From: a virus
Length of the DNA stretch: 58,558 bases
Virus record (IMG/VR): IMGVR_UViG_3300047550_005955
Coordinates: 1-58,558 of that record
Direction: 5' to 3' (one strand)
Part shown: positions 16,314 through 25,289 of the stretch, piece after piece
How positions within the stretch are numbered: position 1 is the first letter of the stretch
Layout: every line of letters starts with the position of its first letter
The notes under the pieces: generated by a model
What the model was told of the DNA's origin: nothing
What the model saw: the letters and a program-made list of their open reading frames with translations, nothing else
The model's database searches: none
Position numbers and translations under genes: made by a program

Positions 16314-16689
16314 AGTTGGATTTTTTAATAGAATATTGAACACAATAAAAAGAAACTGGTATTTATTTGTTATAGCCGCTCTAGGAATAGTAATATTCGG
16401 CATGACATATATTCACGGTGGGAAACTGTCTGGATTAATCAACTCTCTTGGAACTTTATCCGATAACTATAGAAAACAAGTTAAAACAATCGATAAGTTA
16501 TCTGAAAAAAAATCTGCTAGCGACAAGAAGGCAATAAAAGATAGTAAAAAAAATCTGAAAGAGATAGAGGCAAGAGGAAAAGAAAGTTTAGAAAATATTG
16601 AAAAAGAAAAGCAGAAAACGGTTGATAATCTGAAGAAGAAGAAATCAAAAGAACTAGCCAAAAAAGTAAAAGACGAGTTTAAGTTATAA
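16297..16689 (+). CDS. Membrane-anchored coiled-coil protein (i-spanin-like)
   Basis: A 130-aa protein; GGAG eight bases before ATG 16297 picks this start over TTG 16279. One transmembrane helix lies near residues 17-40 (WYLFVIAALGIVIFG), then a long Lys/Glu-rich coiled coil to the end. N-terminal anchor plus periplasmic coiled coil is the layout of inner-membrane spanins (Rz). A partner outer-membrane lipoprotein is not obvious. Alternatively a generic membrane scaffold. Confidence 0.55.
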   Translation: MVKRNKVGFFNRILNTIKRNWYLFVIAALGIVIFGMTYIHGGKLSGLINSLGTLSDNYRKQVKTIDKLSEKKSASDKKAIKDSKKNLKEIEARGKESLENIEKEKQKTVDNLKKKKSKELAKKVKDEFKL

Positions 16690-16691
16690 AA

Positions 16692-17036
16692 ATGAACACA
16701 AATGAATATATCTACAGAGCGTTCGTTATAGATGTCCACGATGGCGATACATGTACCGTTGATATTGACTTAGGTTTTGGTATATGGATGCGAAATCAAA
16801 AATTAAGATTTTATGGAATAAATGCTCCGGAGTTAACGGGAGAGCAAAAGCAATCCGGTTTAAAATCCCGCGATTACGTTAGTTCTCTCATATTAAACAA
16901 AGAAGTGCTGATAGAGACTCAAAAAGACAAAAGTGAAAAGTATGGCAGATGGTTAGCGACAATATGGATAGATGGAACTAATCTAAACAAAAAGTTGGTA
17001 GAGGAAGGCTTTGCAAGAGAATATCTTGTAAAATAA
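16692..17036 (+). CDS. Staphylococcal nuclease-like (SNase) protein
   Basis: A 114-aa OB-fold nuclease. VIDVHDGDTCTVDID holds the Asp pair that binds calcium, LRFYGINAPEL holds the first catalytic Arg, and KYGRWLATIW holds the second Arg. No signal peptide is visible, so it would act in the cytoplasm, perhaps on host nucleic acid. It starts two bases after the upstream stop and lies within the cluster of small membrane genes. Confidence 0.8.
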   Translation: MNTNEYIYRAFVIDVHDGDTCTVDIDLGFGIWMRNQKLRFYGINAPELTGEQKQSGLKSRDYVSSLILNKEVLIETQKDKSEKYGRWLATIWIDGTNLNKKLVEEGFAREYLVK

Positions 17037-17040
17037 AAAA

Positions 17041-17457
17041 ATGAAAACATTATGCTTAATAATATCATTAACGTTATCTTCAGTTTGTTTCGCTCAAACA
17101 GCAGTAGAAAAAGGACAACCATCCCCAGACGATGGTGTGTTTCTAACAAATGAAGAAGCAGCAAAAATACTCGCAGAAAAAGAAGCATGCGAAAAAAGAT
17201 GTCAAGTTAATATTAAAACAGAAGTAGAAAAACAGAAAACAAACTGCGAAACTGAAAAAAATCTTTTAAAAAATGAACTCGACTTTCAGAAAAATAAGTT
17301 TGACGAAATAATCGCTCTTCGCGACAAACAGGAAGAAGAGTTGATCCGAAAAATAAAAGAGCAAAACAACGGACTATATTGGTTTCTTGGTGGTGCTGCT
17401 GTTGGAATAGCAGTGGCAGCCGGAACTGTATTAGTGGTTGATTTTATACAAAAATAA
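17041..17457 (+). CDS. Exported coiled-coil protein with C-terminal membrane helix
   Basis: A 138-aa protein with a signal peptide (residues 1-19, probable cut after CFA), a cysteine-containing coiled coil (about 40-108) and a C-terminal helix (WFLGGAAVGIAVAAGTVLVV). This order resembles unimolecular spanins, but Cys16 is preceded by SSV, a poor lipobox. It may be a periplasmic, inner-membrane-anchored lysis or envelope protein. The next gene starts two bases after its stop. Confidence 0.55.
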   Translation: MKTLCLIISLTLSSVCFAQTAVEKGQPSPDDGVFLTNEEAAKILAEKEACEKRCQVNIKTEVEKQKTNCETEKNLLKNELDFQKNKFDEIIALRDKQEEELIRKIKEQNNGLYWFLGGAAVGIAVAAGTVLVVDFIQK

Positions 17458-17458
17458 T

Positions 17459-17860
17459 ATGGATAAAGATTGGGATTACATAGCGGGAGTTGAGCGCGCC
17501 ATAAAAGAAAAATATGGCGACGCAGCAATACACAACCCAAAAGCAAACTGGAATGAAGAAAAAGAAAAAAAGTACGTTGAACAAGTAAAAGAAAGAGCCG
17601 ATTCAATCAAGGAAAAAGCCGAAAAACAAGAAACAATCCAAGAAAATGGGTTTTTATTAAAGAAAAAACTAGTTATTAGCAAAACTACTCGGGTTTGTCC
17701 CGTCACAAACTGTAACCGTTATTCTTTTAGTATAAAAGATGATGTTTACATGAACAAGTTTGGGTGTTGCCATGAGTGCTACATTCAACATGTGGAAGGA
17801 CGAGAGGACCTGTGGGGCGAAAGAAAGAAGGTGATTACAAATGATACTAGCAAAACTTGA
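17459..17860 (+). CDS. Unknown protein with a four-cysteine zinc site
   Basis: A 133-aa protein starting at ATG 17459, two bases after the previous stop. The first half is helical and charged, beginning MDKDWDYIAGVERAI. The second half has CPVTNC followed by CCHEC, a likely zinc ribbon. It probably binds nucleic acid or protein. I do not recognise a named family. Confidence 0.55.
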   Translation: MDKDWDYIAGVERAIKEKYGDAAIHNPKANWNEEKEKKYVEQVKERADSIKEKAEKQETIQENGFLLKKKLVISKTTRVCPVTNCNRYSFSIKDDVYMNKFGCCHECYIQHVEGREDLWGERKKVITNDTSKT

Positions 17861-18038
17861 AGAGGCACTTAAGGCGCTAGAAGGCTGCAAAGAAGATTGT
17901 GCAAAAGTTCAAAAAGGCAATCGTTCTGCTGCAACTCGTTTGCGTAAAGATGTAGCCGTTGTTGCAAAACTATTAAAAGAACTACGTGCCGCAGCACTTG
18001 AAACTGTTAAAGAAGCAAAAGCAGCAAAAGAAGAGTGA
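17841..18038 (+). CDS. Histone H1-like (Hc1-type) small protein
   Basis: A 65-aa helical, Lys/Ala-rich protein. The segment KVQKGNRSAATRLRKD matches the conserved core of the Hc1 family of bacterial histone H1-like proteins as I remember it (KAERGNKAAAQRVRTD). Unlike Hc1 it has no long basic tail. It overlaps the upstream gene by 20 bases. It could bind phage or host DNA. The assignment rests on a short motif. Confidence 0.55.
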   Translation: MILAKLEEALKALEGCKEDCAKVQKGNRSAATRLRKDVAVVAKLLKELRAAALETVKEAKAAKEE

Positions 18039-18057
18039 TTCACTCGGAGGTTCAACG

Positions 18058-18606
18058 ATGTCCGCAGAACTTATGGAAATAATAAAAGGCATATCACAGG
18101 TAATGGCAAATACCTATGATGGTGCGCGTGATGAAAAAGGTGAAAAGATCAAAGCCGGTTTACGCCGCGAAGAAGGTGTTGATTTCCACAAGTTTAATGG
18201 AACCTCTGCAGAGTGTCGTCTCCTAGATGGATTCAGGGCTCGTGTTGGATTTTATGCAGACAAAGATGGTGCATGGCCATGTTTAAATGTGAGTTATCAC
18301 ACCGAAGTTAAACTTGAAGAAGCACACGATCCAAAACTAGAAGAAGAAGTGGAAGAACGTATTGCTGATGCTGTTAAATATCTTAAAAAAGAGTTTAAGA
18401 AAGTAACAGGTAAAGAACTGGTCGCCGATAAACAGGGCGATCCTGAAATGCGTTTAGAACAAACTTCGCGGATCCGCACCTTTGTTACGGCAAAGTGTTG
18501 CTACAAAATCGGCGGTGTTGAAATGCCTAAGTTAGAAAATCCGTCAGACGTTAAACGCTCCGAAGAACTTCAAAAATGGTTAGCATTAGGTGGGCTTAAA
18601 AAATGA
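18058..18606 (+). CDS. Conserved hypothetical protein
   Basis: A 182-aa protein with a perfect GGAGG eight bases before ATG 18058, which decides against a frame open from 17986. It has alternating helices and strands, a WPCLNVSYHTEV strand and a CCYKIGG segment. No known domain recognised. The stop overlaps the next start. Confidence 0.55.
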   Translation: MSAELMEIIKGISQVMANTYDGARDEKGEKIKAGLRREEGVDFHKFNGTSAECRLLDGFRARVGFYADKDGAWPCLNVSYHTEVKLEEAHDPKLEEEVEERIADAVKYLKKEFKKVTGKELVADKQGDPEMRLEQTSRIRTFVTAKCCYKIGGVEMPKLENPSDVKRSEELQKWLALGGLKK

Positions 18607-19106
18607 AAATAACTAAATCAAGATTATTAGAAATCATAAAAGAAGAAGTTGCTTTATATACAAAAAGCAAACAACAAAGTTTATATGAGTTTAATGTTGT
18701 TGATTTAATGGAGATGCTCAATGAAGAGCCAGCCGATAAAGACGATGATGGACAAATATCGAAAAAAGAGTTTGAAGAAATAGTCGACTCGGAAGAAGAA
18801 CATGCTGGATTAGAAGAAGTGGAACAGGTCAAACACAAAGGTAAAACCTATAAAGCGTCGGCATCCACAATGAAGGCTATTAGAGGTGGTGGCGGTGGAC
18901 CTGGAAAAGTAACACCAGCCGAGTTTAAAAAAGCAGTTGATCAAGCAAAAAGTTGGGCAGATGATCCGGAAGCGGTTGCAGCAGCAGGAAGATTAATCGC
19001 AAAGAAAAAAGCCGGCACCATGGAAGAATCAGATGTAGAAGAAGACAAACTGCTAGATCCAAAAACCAAAGAACCACTCAACAAACATAAAAAGCCAAAG
19101 CATTGA
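18603..19106 (+). CDS. EF-hand protein with a KE-rich N-terminal helix
   Basis: A 167-aa protein. The N-terminus MKITKSRLLEIIKEE resembles those of proteins at 24702, 25282 and 26655. Residues 45-57 (DKDDDGQISKKEF) fit the canonical EF-hand loop at positions 1, 3, 5, 6, 8 and 12, so calcium binding is likely. It lies just upstream of the large terminase, where T4 has the small terminase gp16, but nothing in it looks like gp16. It may be an internal head protein. Confidence 0.6.
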   Translation: MKITKSRLLEIIKEEVALYTKSKQQSLYEFNVVDLMEMLNEEPADKDDDGQISKKEFEEIVDSEEEHAGLEEVEQVKHKGKTYKASASTMKAIRGGGGGPGKVTPAEFKKAVDQAKSWADDPEAVAAAGRLIAKKKAGTMEESDVEEDKLLDPKTKEPLNKHKKPKH

Positions 19107-19114
19107 TATGAAAT

Positions 19115-20707
19115 ATGGGACATTCTCTTACAAAAGAACAGGTAAAGGAAGAAATAAAAAAGTGTGGTAGAGATCCCACATATTTTATAAGCAACTATTG
19201 TAAGATATCTCACCCAGAAAAAGGCTTAATACCATTCGGTCTTTATGGATATCAAGAGCAAACCATAAAAGATTTCGAAGATTATCGATTTAATATCGTA
19301 TTAAAAGCGCGACAACTTGGTTTATCGACAGCAGTAGCCGGATATATTGCTTGGATGCTTCTTTTCCGCAGACAAAAGAGCGTTCTTGTAATAGCAACAA
19401 AACTTGATGTTGCGGCAAACCTTGTAAAAAAAGTTAAAAAAATGATCAAATACGTTCCAGAGTGGTTGCGTATTGCTGAAATAAGTATTGATAATAGAAA
19501 CAGTTTCGAGTTAAACAACGGTTCGTGGATCAAGGCTTCCTCAACAAGTGAAAGCGCTGGTCGTTCAGAAGCACTATCTTTGCTGGTGATAGATGAAGCG
19601 GCATTCGTAGATGGCATGGATGAACTTTGGAAAAGTATATTTCCCACGCTATCAACTGGTGGTCGCTGTGTCGCTATATCAACACCAAATGGTGTTGGTA
19701 ACTGGTTTCACGAAACATATACAAACGCTGAAAACAAAACAAACGATTTTCATGCGATAAAACTAAACTGGGATGCGCACCCTGAACGCGATCGTGCTTG
19801 GTTTGAAGCAACCACGCGAAATATGAACAGGCGAGACGTCGCGCAAGAGTTGGAATGTTCATTTAATGCTTCTGGTGAAGGCGTAATCCATCCAGAAGAT
19901 ATGGAAAAGTTGCGCTCAATAACAGTTGAACCAAAATATCGTACCGGATTTGATCGCAACTATTGGATATGGGAAGAACACAGACCAGAGTTTAAATACT
20001 TAATGGTTGCCGACGTTGCTCGCGGCGATGGAAAAGACTATTCTGCCTTCCATATTATTAAAATCGAAACAATGGAACAAGTAGCAGAGTATCAAGGCAA
20101 AATAGCGCCAGATATATATGCAGATATGTTGTTTCAAACAGGAAAAGAATATGGAAATGCTCTTCTTGTTGTAGAAAATAATAATATTGGTTATAATGTT
20201 CTTGGAAAACTAATAGAAAGAAACTATCCAAATCTTTATTATTCTGTTAAATCAACTCACGAATACATAGAGCAAGTTCAAGCGGAATATATGAACAATT
20301 CTATCCCAGGTTTCTCAACAACCCCAAAAACCCGTCCAATGATTGTTGCTAAGTTGGAAGAATTTATCAGAAATAGTATAATTAAAATATATTCATCGCG
20401 CACAATAGAAGAATTGTCGACTTTTATATGGAACAACGGAAGACCGGAGGCGATGAGAGGAAGAAACGACGATTTAACAATGTCTCTTGCTATTGCTTGT
20501 TGGGTAAGAGATACCGCTTTAACTGTTGCAAAAACTGATGTAGAATATACAAAGGCAATGTTTAACTCTATTATGGTAGCAAATACACGAGTTCAAACAA
20601 AAATACCCGGGCAGGTAGGATATGATAGAAAATATAGCAATGATTCGGTAGACACCAAGCAGTTAAAAGAGTTCTATAATATGTATAACTGGCTTTATAA
20701 GGGATAA
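19115..20707 (+). CDS. 17: Terminase large subunit (gp17-like)
   Basis: A 530-aa DNA-packaging motor. The ATPase has a Walker A-like ARQLGLST, Walker B LLVIDEAAF and a following SGG coupling region. The nuclease domain has VADVARGDGKDYSA, with the first metal-binding Asp, and a later DDLTMSLAIA. It pumps DNA into the prohead through the portal encoded next. The small subunit is not recognised in the window. Confidence 0.95.
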   Translation: MGHSLTKEQVKEEIKKCGRDPTYFISNYCKISHPEKGLIPFGLYGYQEQTIKDFEDYRFNIVLKARQLGLSTAVAGYIAWMLLFRRQKSVLVIATKLDVAANLVKKVKKMIKYVPEWLRIAEISIDNRNSFELNNGSWIKASSTSESAGRSEALSLLVIDEAAFVDGMDELWKSIFPTLSTGGRCVAISTPNGVGNWFHETYTNAENKTNDFHAIKLNWDAHPERDRAWFEATTRNMNRRDVAQELECSFNASGEGVIHPEDMEKLRSITVEPKYRTGFDRNYWIWEEHRPEFKYLMVADVARGDGKDYSAFHIIKIETMEQVAEYQGKIAPDIYADMLFQTGKEYGNALLVVENNNIGYNVLGKLIERNYPNLYYSVKSTHEYIEQVQAEYMNNSIPGFSTTPKTRPMIVAKLEEFIRNSIIKIYSSRTIEELSTFIWNNGRPEAMRGRNDDLTMSLAIACWVRDTALTVAKTDVEYTKAMFNSIMVANTRVQTKIPGQVGYDRKYSNDSVDTKQLKEFYNMYNWLYKG

Positions 20708-20710
20708 TAA

Positions 20711-22798
20711 ATGGCTGACAACTCAAAACCAATAAATCGTAGTGATATGAGAAACATTAATCCACGCGGGTCAAGGATTAACAGCGATAGAAACCCATAT
20801 AATCCGGATAATAATCTTTTTAAGCGTTTAACAAGACTTTTCTCTGGTCCAATAGTAAACCGTCGTCAGCAACAATATAAAAGTGAGCGACGTCGCAGAC
20901 TGGATAAATATCAGTTTCAATCTGCACAAGGTCAACAGTTCAAGAAGTCATCATATAACCCATTTGATTATGTCCACTCACAGAGTATGGCGAATCAAAA
21001 CCGTGCTGAAAGATATGTTGATTTTGAACAAATGGAATACACACCAGAAATTGCCTCTGCATTAGACATATACGCAGATGAAATGACCACTAGCAACGAA
21101 CTAGAAAAACTTTTATCAATCGATTGCCCAAATGAAGAAATAAAAAGCGTTCTACATGGGTTATATTATGACATTTTAAATGTAGAGTTCAACCTATTTG
21201 GTTGGTGCCGAACGATGTGCAAGTTTGGTGATTTCTTTCTTTATCTAGATATCGATGAGCGAGATGGAATAAAGAATGCTATTGGTATTCCACCATATGA
21301 AATCGAGCGCATTGAGGGCGAGGATGAGAAAAACCCAAACTATGTCCAGTTCCAGTGGAATAGTGGCGGTATGACTTTTGAAAACTGGCAACTAGCCCAT
21401 TTCCGTATTCTTGGAAACGATAAATATGCTCCATATGGAACAAGCACATTAGAAGCCGCACGCCGCATATGGCGACAGTTGACACTACTAGAAGATGCAA
21501 TGATGGCTTATCGCATTGTACGTTCAGCAGAACGCCGTGTGTTTTATATTGATGTTGGAAATGTCGCTCCAAACGATGTTGAACAGTTCATGCAAAAAGC
21601 AATGACCCAACTTAAACGCAATCAAGTTGTTGACGAAAAGACCGGACGTGTTGATTTAAGATACAATCCGTTGTCAATTGAAGAAGATTATTTTATTCCT
21701 ATCCGTGGTCAGGCATCAACAAAGATTGAAAGTTTGGCTGGTGGTCAATATACTGGCGATATCGATGATGTTAAATATTTGCGCGATAAGTTATTCAGTG
21801 CACTAAAAATACCACAAAGTTATTTATCTCGTGGTGAGGGTAGCGAAGAAGATAAGACAACCTTGGCACAAAAAGATATTCGTTTTGCTCGTACAATACA
21901 ACGCTTGCAGCGCTCGGTAATAAGCGAACTGGAGAAGATAGGGATTATACATCTTTTCGTTCTTGGATATAGAAACGAAGATTTAGTCAAGTTTAAACTA
22001 AAACTGAATAATCCATCAAAGATTGCAGAACTTCAAGAGTTGGAAACTTGGAAAACGCGTTTTGAAGTTGCAAGTGGCGCAACAGAAGGATATTTCAGTC
22101 GTCGTTGGGTAGCCAAGAAAATCTTCAACATGACTGATGAAGAGTTCTTACGCAATCAGCGTGAAATGTTCTATGATAGTAAGTTTAAGGCTGCAGTAGA
22201 AAAAGCAGGAGCAGATGTAGAAGCCGCAGCAGGAGATCAAGATAGTGGATTAGGTGGAATGGCACCATCAACGGGTGGAGAAGAAACCCCGCCAGTCGAC
22301 TTAGGTGCATTAACGGCAGAACCAGAAGGTGCTGCTACAACACCAGATAATGCGGCGGCAGAAGCACCTGCTGAAACACCAGCAGGTGGCGGAGGAGAAA
22401 GTTCACTATTGGCAGCACCAGGTAAACGCGATGATCGCATGACAACTACGCCTGCTTCTAGGGGAAAACTATATCTTCCAGCCAAATATAAAGGTGGAGA
22501 TCATAGACCACAAGGGGCACGTACAAGAAGTTATCAATCAAAGTTCAGTAAAGAATTGAGCGGAGGCTCAGAAAGAAACGTTTGGGGATCTGGCGCGCAA
22601 GAAATAATGGGCTTGTCTAATGGAATTTACGAAGAATATGAAAATAGTTATACTAAAGAGATACTTAGTGAAGGAAAAGAAACAAAAGAAGTGCCACTAG
22701 AACAAAAAATACTTCAGAACAATGATGATCTAAAAAAGTTACTCAAATCTTTGGAGATTAAGGATGCAGGAAAAAAAGATGATAAAAACAAAGCATAA
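20711..22798 (+). CDS. 20: Portal protein (gp20-like)
   Basis: A 695-aa dodecameric head-tail vertex protein. The core is typical: YTPEIASALDIYADE, FRILGNDKYAPYGTS, RIVRSAERRVFYIDVG and PQSYLSRGEG. Residues ~490-590 are a low-complexity Gly/Ala/Pro/Glu-rich tail, longer than I expect for gp20, ending in a charged helical region. Three bases follow the terminase stop. The 3' end overlaps the next gene by 20 bases. Confidence 0.95.
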   Translation: MADNSKPINRSDMRNINPRGSRINSDRNPYNPDNNLFKRLTRLFSGPIVNRRQQQYKSERRRRLDKYQFQSAQGQQFKKSSYNPFDYVHSQSMANQNRAERYVDFEQMEYTPEIASALDIYADEMTTSNELEKLLSIDCPNEEIKSVLHGLYYDILNVEFNLFGWCRTMCKFGDFFLYLDIDERDGIKNAIGIPPYEIERIEGEDEKNPNYVQFQWNSGGMTFENWQLAHFRILGNDKYAPYGTSTLEAARRIWRQLTLLEDAMMAYRIVRSAERRVFYIDVGNVAPNDVEQFMQKAMTQLKRNQVVDEKTGRVDLRYNPLSIEEDYFIPIRGQASTKIESLAGGQYTGDIDDVKYLRDKLFSALKIPQSYLSRGEGSEEDKTTLAQKDIRFARTIQRLQRSVISELEKIGIIHLFVLGYRNEDLVKFKLKLNNPSKIAELQELETWKTRFEVASGATEGYFSRRWVAKKIFNMTDEEFLRNQREMFYDSKFKAAVEKAGADVEAAAGDQDSGLGGMAPSTGGEETPPVDLGALTAEPEGAATTPDNAAAEAPAETPAGGGGESSLLAAPGKRDDRMTTTPASRGKLYLPAKYKGGDHRPQGARTRSYQSKFSKELSGGSERNVWGSGAQEIMGLSNGIYEEYENSYTKEILSEGKETKEVPLEQKILQNNDDLKKLLKSLEIKDAGKKDDKNKA

Positions 22799-23624
22799 CA
22801 AAAAAAGAAACACTGCATTTCTTTATGAAGTTATTATTCGTGAAATAACTTCATCAATCATTGAAAAGAACAATGATAAAAAGAACTTCTTAATCGGCGT
22901 TCTCAAAGAGTTTTTTGGGACAAATAAGATATTAAAAAAAGAGTTAGATCTATATGGTGCCATCAACCAAACTCACGGAATGGATAAAGAGGTGGCAGAA
23001 AAACTTCTTCGCGAAGCAAAGTTTCAATACGAAACTCTAGATAAAAAAAATATTTTTAATCAACAAACAAAACTCATTAATGTGTTAAGCAGGTACTCAA
23101 ACGGAAAAATATTTTCCAGATTTGTACCAGATTATAAAAATCTAGCAACAATATCTCAGGTTTTTAATAATAGTGTGCCAATAAAAGAAAAAATATTATT
23201 GGAAACGACGCTGGTTAATAAAATGGTATCTTCACAGGAAGAATCAGAAAAAGAAAAACTCCAGACAATTGACAGTCTAACTTATAAACTATTTGTTAAA
23301 AAGTTTAATGAACAATACAGCGCATCTTTATTGTCTGAACAAAAACAACTAATAACAAAATATGTTATGAGTTTTGCCGATAGTGGAATAGAGTTTAAAC
23401 TTTTCCTAAACGAAGAGATAGAAAGAATAAAAAATGCACTGAAAAGTTCTGCAGGCAACAAAGAAATATCTGGCGATCCAGTGATGGCTAAAAAAACAAA
23501 TCTCGTTCTTGAAAAAGTTGAAAAATATAAAGAGCGTCAAATAGATGTTGACATGATAAAGGAAGTGTTAAAAATCCAAAGTCTTCTTGGTGAGATGTCT
23601 AATGAAACAGAGGGAACCGTATAA
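22779..23624 (+). CDS. Helical head-region protein, unknown
   Basis: A 281-aa, highly charged helical protein. AGGA nine bases upstream favours ATG 22779 over ATG 22764. It lies between portal and protease genes, where T4 has the small core genes 67 and 68, but it is larger. It could be a prohead core or packaging factor. No motif recognised. Confidence 0.5.
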   Translation: MIKTKHNKKRNTAFLYEVIIREITSSIIEKNNDKKNFLIGVLKEFFGTNKILKKELDLYGAINQTHGMDKEVAEKLLREAKFQYETLDKKNIFNQQTKLINVLSRYSNGKIFSRFVPDYKNLATISQVFNNSVPIKEKILLETTLVNKMVSSQEESEKEKLQTIDSLTYKLFVKKFNEQYSASLLSEQKQLITKYVMSFADSGIEFKLFLNEEIERIKNALKSSAGNKEISGDPVMAKKTNLVLEKVEKYKERQIDVDMIKEVLKIQSLLGEMSNETEGTV

Positions 23625-24197
23625 ATGGCTGATATAGAAGTTAAACTTGACGATCAAGACACGTCATCAGACTTTACTTCCGATATGGATACTGCCGATA
23701 AACAAGAAAAATCGGTTAAGTTTAACATTAAGTTGAAAGCAAGAAAAACGATTGATGGAAACATTATTGTGTCCGATCATCCGGATATCGATATCGTTAT
23801 AATGCCAGAAAAAATGAAAGTTATTACATTTGCCAAAGATAATTTTGACGACACTGTTTATGAAACACAAAATCGAATGTTTAAATATCTTTTCAGAAAA
23901 GGTGTATTAGTACCAGATAGCGTTTGTGGTAGCAATGTTTATGGTTCTTTGGAAGGAAAAATCCAGCAACCAAAACAAGAAATACCAATCGATGACCTCA
24001 TGTTGATGTTGGTTGGAAAGTTTATAGAACAAGAAAAACCATCATACATGTACCAAAAATCACTTGAAGACGTGTTTGTTGATAATGTAACAAATCCAGG
24101 CGAAGAAAACAGTACAGAGTTGGGAGAAGTCCCAGCGGCAACAGAAAAAGGTTCTGTACCAATTCATCAAGTTCGTCGTTATGCGTACGGTCTATGA
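23625..24197 (+). CDS. Conserved hypothetical head-region protein
   Basis: A 190-aa acidic protein whose ATG directly follows the upstream TAA. A Ser/Asp-rich start leads into strands (SVKFNIKLKAR, DIDIVIMPEK) and a helical end. Its stop overlaps the next start (ATGA). Unknown role within the portal-to-protease operon. Confidence 0.5.
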   Translation: MADIEVKLDDQDTSSDFTSDMDTADKQEKSVKFNIKLKARKTIDGNIIVSDHPDIDIVIMPEKMKVITFAKDNFDDTVYETQNRMFKYLFRKGVLVPDSVCGSNVYGSLEGKIQQPKQEIPIDDLMLMLVGKFIEQEKPSYMYQKSLEDVFVDNVTNPGEENSTELGEVPAATEKGSVPIHQVRRYAYGL

Positions 24198-24535
24198 TGA
24201 ACTTAATAGTTTTTATTCTTGCTTGTGCGGGACTAACACAAATACTTTGCTATGCAAAGATATTTGACAATATCAGACCACAAAAAGGGTTCTTTGGTGA
24301 ACTCTTTTCTTGTTCTATGTGTATTGGTTTTCATGTAGGATATTCTCTCTTTTTGTTGTTTTGGCATTTTGATATAGTGCTGTTTCCAAATATATTTGCC
24401 GGGTCATTTATATTTGCCGCTATATCATCTTTTACAAGTTATTTCTTAGATAAAGCGATAAGCGATGAAGGAATCGCAATAAAAGCGGGCAATAAAGCAA
24501 ATATTAAAGACTATCCATATGATAAATGGGTATGA
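24194..24535 (+). CDS. DUF1360-like membrane protein
   Basis: A 113-aa protein starting in the previous stop. Three hydrophobic helices and the motif LFSCSMCIGFHVG, which matches the C-x2-C-x-G-F-x-x-G signature of DUF1360 membrane proteins found in phages and bacteria. Function of the family is unknown. Confidence 0.6.
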   Translation: MMNLIVFILACAGLTQILCYAKIFDNIRPQKGFFGELFSCSMCIGFHVGYSLFLLFWHFDIVLFPNIFAGSFIFAAISSFTSYFLDKAISDEGIAIKAGNKANIKDYPYDKWV

Positions 24536-24563
24536 GCAGCATATTTATTGTGAAGAGGTGTAT

Positions 24564-24650
24564 ATGCGAAATACTGGTTTAACAAACATTTCGATTCGTA
24601 AATGGTTTCTACCTTCAACAAACGTAAGGCGTTGCTGTAAGGGAAGTTAA
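24564..24650 (+). CDS. Possible 28-aa basic peptide
   Basis: GAGG precedes ATG 24564 and an ATATTTAT motif lies 15 bases upstream. The product is basic and ends in RRCCKGS. The remainder of the 24536-24701 gap has only a short GCAGG/CCTGC hairpin near 24655. No family recognised; it may be chance. Confidence 0.3.
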   Translation: MRNTGLTNISIRKWFLPSTNVRRCCKGS

Positions 24651-24701
24651 GTCGTGCAGGTTGCGCCTGCTTATATATTTATAAACTGGGAAACTTTTAA
24701 A

Positions 24702-25289
24702 ATGAAGATATCAAGAGAAGAACTACAAGAAATCATCAAAGAAGAGTTAACAAAACTTATTAGTGAAGAAAAACTCGATGAAGGTTTTTTAGATAAACTA
24801 TTGGGAAAAGATTCTGTTAAGTTTGGTGATTTTGTAACTGGAGATGAAATAAAGAAAAAACTTGATGTTGTCCAACAAGCGCTCGGACAACTACGTGGCT
24901 TGGCTGCAAAACAAGACAATAAGCAACTCGCCCTAGGAATAACAAATATTTCAGACAACGTTGCACAGTTATATGGCATGACAACCCCAGCCGGCGAAAA
25001 ACTTCAAACGATTGACTCTGAGTTTCTAAAAAACTTAAAAGATAGACTCGAATCTGGTAGCAAGAAGGATAGCAGAGCAAGACTTATGAGTGTTTTAGCA
25101 AAAATATCCCCAGAAACAAAAAATGTTCCAGAAAACACAGAACAGTTAAGGGCTCTTGTGTTAAGTAAACTACGTGGCATGCCAGATCCAGAAATGTATG
25201 GAAAAAAGAAGTTTAGCCCAGCAGTTGGAAGAGCGTCATCTGTTGCTTCATCTGCAAAACTTGAAGAAGGCGAAGCAGAAGATGAGTAA
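24702..25289 (+). CDS. Helical protein with KE-rich N-terminal tag, likely internal head protein
   Basis: A 195-aa protein. ATG 24702 is chosen over an upstream in-frame GTG because MKISREELQEIIKEE matches the starts at 18603 and 25282. A second acidic helix (KLISEEKLDEGFLDKL) follows. The rest is helical with a Ser/Ala-rich tail. It overlaps the next gene by eight bases. Such N-termini resemble the short capsid-targeting peptides of T4 internal proteins, cleaved by gp21, whose homologue is two genes downstream. Internal head location is inferred. Confidence 0.55.
   Translation: MKISREELQEIIKEELTKLISEEKLDEGFLDKLLGKDSVKFGDFVTGDEIKKKLDVVQQALGQLRGLAAKQDNKQLALGITNISDNVAQLYGMTTPAGEKLQTIDSEFLKNLKDRLESGSKKDSRARLMSVLAKISPETKNVPENTEQLRALVLSKLRGMPDPEMYGKKKFSPAVGRASSVASSAKLEEGEAEDE

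Noticed and set aside
18603-19106. Small terminase subunit gp16
   Set aside because: Position fits, but the EF-hand, Gly-rich linker and KE-rich start do not resemble the gp16 helical oligomer.
24536-24701. tRNA or other structured RNA gene
   Set aside because: No acceptor stem or T-loop pattern found; only a five-pair hairpin and a possible 28-aa frame.
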